Shown one piece after another: positions 4,482-6,576 of a stretch of 6,576 nt of DNA. A program made the position numbers and the translations under genes. The notes below the pieces were generated by a model. That model saw nothing but the letters and a program-made list of their open reading frames with translations. It did not search any database and had not been told where the DNA came from. The stretch is from the NCBI GenBank assembly GCA_002307905.1, contig DBUL01000017.1, positions 1 through 6,576 of the forward strand, read 5' to 3'. The DNA comes from Rhizobiaceae bacterium UBA1291. GTDB taxonomy: Bacteria; Pseudomonadota; Alphaproteobacteria; Rhizobiales; Rhizobiaceae. How positions within the stretch are numbered: position 1 is the first letter of the stretch; each line of letters begins with the position of its first letter.

Positions 4482-6304
4482 TCGACGGTCACCGACTTTG
4501 CCAGATTGCGCGGCTGGTCGACGTCGGTGCCCATGAACACGGCGGTGTGATAGGCGAGCAACTGGATCGGCAGCGAGAACACCATCGGCGCGATGATTTC
4601 CGCGACATTCGGCAGGATGATGGTCGCCATGGTCTCGAGCTTGGAGGCGGCGGCCCCCTTCTCGTCGGTGATGAAGATGATCCGGCCGCCACGGGCCGCC
4701 ACTTCCTGCATGTTCGAAACGGTCTTTTCGAAGAAGCGGTCGTGCGGGGCAATGACGATGACCGGCATGTTCTCGTCGATCAGCGCGATCGGGCCGTGCT
4801 TCAGCTCGCCGGCGGCATAGCCTTCGGCGTGAATGTAGGAGATTTCCTTGAGCTTCAGCGCGCCTTCCATGGCCAGCGGATAGCTGGTGCCGCGGCCGAG
4901 ATAGAGCACGTCCTTGTACTTCGACAGGTCGCGCGCCAGCGCTTCCATCTGCGGCTGGATGGCATTCAGCACCTGGCTCATGATGCGCGGCATTTCCGCC
5001 AGGCTCTTGACCAGCTGCTTCTCCTCGTGGGCCGAGAGCGTTCCGCGTGCCTTGCCGGCGCCGATCGCCAGCGAAGCGAGGACGGCGAGCTGGCAGGTGA
5101 ACGCCTTGGTCGAGGCAACGCCGATCTCCGGGCCGGCAAGGATCGGGAAGACGGCATCGGCCTCGCGGGCGATGGTCGATTCCTTGACGTTGACGATGGC
5201 GCCGATCTTCAGGCCTTCGTCATGGCAGTAGCGCAGCGAAGCGAGCGTGTCGGCGGTCTCGCCCGATTGCGAGATGAACAGGGCCGCCTGGTCCTTGGAA
5301 AGCGGCATTTCGCGGTAGCGGAACTCGGACGCGACGTCGATTTCGACCGGCAGGCGCGCATAGCGCTCGAACCAGTACTTGCCGACCAGGCCGGCGAGAT
5401 AGGCGGTGCCGCAGGCGGAGATGGCAAGGCCGCGCAAGGACTTGAAATCGATCGCTTCGTCGATCGGCTTCACCGTATGGCTATGGAAATCGACATAATG
5501 CGACAGCGCGTGCGAGATGACCTCCGGCTGCTCGTAGATTTCCTTTTCCATGAAATGGCGGTGATTGCCCTTGTCGACCACGAAGGCGGTCGCCTGGGAG
5601 ATCTGGTGCGCGCGCTCGACCGGATTGCCGGAAAAATCGATGATCTCCGCGCCATTGCGGTGAATGATGGCGCAGTCGCCGTCGACCAGATAGGCGATCT
5701 CGTTGGTGAAAGGTGCCAGCGCAATCGCGTCCGAGCCGAGGAACATCTCGCCCTTGCCGAAGCCGACGGCGAGCGGAGGCCCGAAGCGGGCCGCCATGAT
5801 GGTGTCCGGATCGTCGGCGAACATCACCACCAGCGCATAGGCGCCCTTGACATGGTTCAGCATGGCGAGCATGGCGGCGCGATTGTCGAGGCCCTTGCGG
5901 CGGTACTTGGCGATCAGCTGGGCGACGATCTCGGTGTCGGTCTGGGTGGTGAAGACGGCACCTTCGGCCGTCAACTCGTCGCGCAACTCGGAGAAGTTCT
6001 CGATGATGCCGTTGTGGACGACGGCAACGCCGTCGACGAAATGCGGATGGGCGTTCGTCTCGTTCGGCACGCCATGGGTCGCCCAGCGGGTGTGGGCAAT
6101 GCCGATCGTGCCTGCGAGCGGCTCGGCGTCGAGCTTCTTTTCCAGGTTGAACAGCTTGCCCTCGGCGCGGCGGCGATCCATCACACCGTCGTGAATCGTG
6201 GCGACCCCTGCGGAATCATAGCCCCGATATTCGAGCCGCCTCAGCGCATCAACCAGGCGACCCGCCACCGGTTGGTTACCGACAATACCGACAATGCCGC
6301 ACAT
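4478..6304 (-). CDS. glmS: Glutamine--fructose-6-phosphate aminotransferase (isomerizing)
   Basis: GlmS converts fructose-6-phosphate and glutamine to glucosamine-6-phosphate and glutamate, the committed cytoplasmic step to UDP-GlcNAc for peptidoglycan and lipid A. The 608 residues match the family's usual 608-609. The N-terminal class II glutaminase domain has the nucleophile Cys2 after Met removal, HTRWATHG (71-78), the oxyanion pair Asn98-Gly99 and Asp123. Two SIS domains follow, with CGTAY (298-302) and SQSGETADT (345-353) for phosphosugar binding. The isomerase residues are Glu487 in LKLKEISYIHAEGYAAGELKHG, His503, and Lys603 in the C-terminal DQPRNLAKSVTVE. The ATG at 6304 is fixed by the need for MCGIVGIVG and by GGAG six bases upstream (6311-6314). 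No glmS ribozyme is visible in the leader. It lies 109 bases after glmU and overlaps the acetyltransferase by four bases. Confidence 0.98.
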   Translation of the reverse strand: MCGIVGIVGNQPVAGRLVDALRRLEYRGYDSAGVATIHDGVMDRRRAEGKLFNLEKKLDAEPLAGTIGIAHTRWATHGVPNETNAHPHFVDGVAVVHNGIIENFSELRDELTAEGAVFTTQTDTEIVAQLIAKYRRKGLDNRAAMLAMLNHVKGAYALVVMFADDPDTIMAARFGPPLAVGFGKGEMFLGSDAIALAPFTNEIAYLVDGDCAIIHRNGAEIIDFSGNPVERAHQISQATAFVVDKGNHRHFMEKEIYEQPEVISHALSHYVDFHSHTVKPIDEAIDFKSLRGLAISACGTAYLAGLVGKYWFERYARLPVEIDVASEFRYREMPLSKDQAALFISQSGETADTLASLRYCHDEGLKIGAIVNVKESTIAREADAVFPILAGPEIGVASTKAFTCQLAVLASLAIGAGKARGTLSAHEEKQLVKSLAEMPRIMSQVLNAIQPQMEALARDLSKYKDVLYLGRGTSYPLAMEGALKLKEISYIHAEGYAAGELKHGPIALIDENMPVIVIAPHDRFFEKTVSNMQEVAARGGRIIFITDEKGAAASKLETMATIILPNVAEIIAPMVFSLPIQLLAYHTAVFMGTDVDQPRNLAKSVTVE

Positions 6305-6413
6305 AGAAATCTCCGTCTGGCTTCATCCTGGCGCCAGTCCTAATGGTTTTGCCGATTTGCGCAATGCGCGCGCCGGTCACATTCCGTTTCGCCGCGTTAC
6401 GCAACTGCAGCAA
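6305..6413 (-). promoter_or_regulatory. glmU-glmS spacer and glmS leader
   Basis: The 109-base spacer contains the glmS ribosome binding site (GGAG at 6314-6311) and a perfect 10-bp palindrome CTGGCGCCAG (6328-6337) about 24 bases before the ATG. It also holds a smaller palindrome TTGCGCAA (6357-6364). No T-tailed hairpin ends glmU here, and I see no convincing promoter, so read-through from glmU is the simplest reading. There is no room for, and no sign of, a glmS riboswitch-ribozyme. Confidence 0.4.
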
Positions 6414-6576
6414 TCAGGATTTCGCGCTGCGAGATGCCTTGATTGCTTCGTTGCGAGCGCGGATCGCCTTGGCCCGTTCCGGCTTGATTTCCTGGCGGGC
6501 GCGGCCGAGCGCCAGCGCATCGGCGGGCCCCCCCTCCGGAAAGACGCTGGCGGGGGGAACCAAAGAGCCGTCGCCC
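6414..6576 (-). CDS. glmU: C-terminal end of GlmU (bifunctional UDP-GlcNAc pyrophosphorylase/GlcN-1-P acetyltransferase), partial
   Basis: An open frame enters from the right edge (first full codon 6575-6573) and stops at TGA 6416-6414, giving 53 residues. The last 36 read ADALALGRARQEIKPERAKA and then IRARNEAIKASRSAKS. This is the rhizobial form of the tail after the left-handed beta-helix of GlmU, which acetylates glucosamine-1-phosphate and couples it to UTP. Its position directly upstream of glmS on the same strand supports the call. The visible residues nearest the edge, GDGSLVPPASVFPEGG, stay in frame but depart from the expected helix-end wording (roughly GDGxYVASGSVITxDV). They include three prolines and a GGP run in the DNA stretch rich in C and G homopolymers, so the outermost 60 bases look unreliable. 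The rest of the gene lies outside the window. Confidence 0.8.
   Translation of the reverse strand, partial: GDGSLVPPASVFPEGGPADALALGRARQEIKPERAKAIRARNEAIKASRSAKS

Noticed and set aside
4547..6343. 598-codon open frame on the plus strand opposite glmS
   Set aside because: It is fully antisense to an unmistakable glmS, resembles no protein family, and has the His/Asp/Arg/Gly-rich composition typical of antisense frames in GC-rich genomes.
6305..6413. glmS ribozyme/riboswitch in the glmS leader
   Set aside because: The spacer is only 109 bases, shows no ribozyme core, and this class is known mainly from Firmicutes and relatives.
1..6576. CRISPR arrays, tRNA or rRNA genes, insertion sequences, toxin-antitoxin or defence genes
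   Set aside because: No regularly spaced direct repeats, cloverleaf-like segments, transposase motifs or terminal inverted repeats with target duplications were seen. The window does not support a claim of a new defence or mobile system.

Overview
The window looks like chromosomal DNA of a Rhizobiaceae-type alphaproteobacterium (Rhizobium/Agrobacterium/Ensifer/Shinella group). The evidence is high GC in the core genes (about 65% in hand-counted glmS lines), the rhizobial wording of RecG, GlmS and the DUF502 membrane protein, and a chemoreceptor ending in a DSWEEF tail. Genus is not resolvable by eye. Both window ends cut through genes.

Layout from left to right. Plus strand: the last 266 codons of recG (1-802). 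Then comes a 317-base stretch (803-1119) with a good stem-loop terminator candidate for recG and an inverted repeat just past the chemoreceptor stop. Minus strand: a methyl-accepting chemotaxis protein gene (1120-2909) encoding a soluble PAS-PAS-HAMP-MA receptor. It is broken into two reading frames by what looks like one missing T near 2231-2233. Upstream of it lies an AT-rich region (2910-3295, about 41% GC between 2941 and 3120) with a plausible sigma-70-like promoter and several palindromes. One of these, TGAAACA-N4-TGTTTCA, overlaps the -35 box. Next, all on the minus strand and read from right to left: the end of glmU (6414-6576), glmS (4478-6304), a GNAT acetyltransferase (3978-4481, ATGA overlap with glmS) and a DUF502 membrane protein (3296-3967).

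Functionally, GlmS and GlmU are the first and last enzymes of UDP-N-acetylglucosamine synthesis, which supplies peptidoglycan and lipid A. The GNAT and DUF502 genes follow glmS so tightly that they are probably cotranscribed with it. RecG is the branch-migration helicase for stalled forks. The chemoreceptor sits between two convergent core genes, has its own promoter region and has a different base composition in its sensory half, so it looks like an insertion into a housekeeping neighbourhood.

I found no convincing novel system. The points most worth checking are the single-base frameshift in the otherwise intact receptor gene, the palindromic promoter region in front of it, the glmS-coupled acetyltransferase, and the apparently corrupted last 60 bases of the window inside glmU, which suggest poor sequence at a contig edge.
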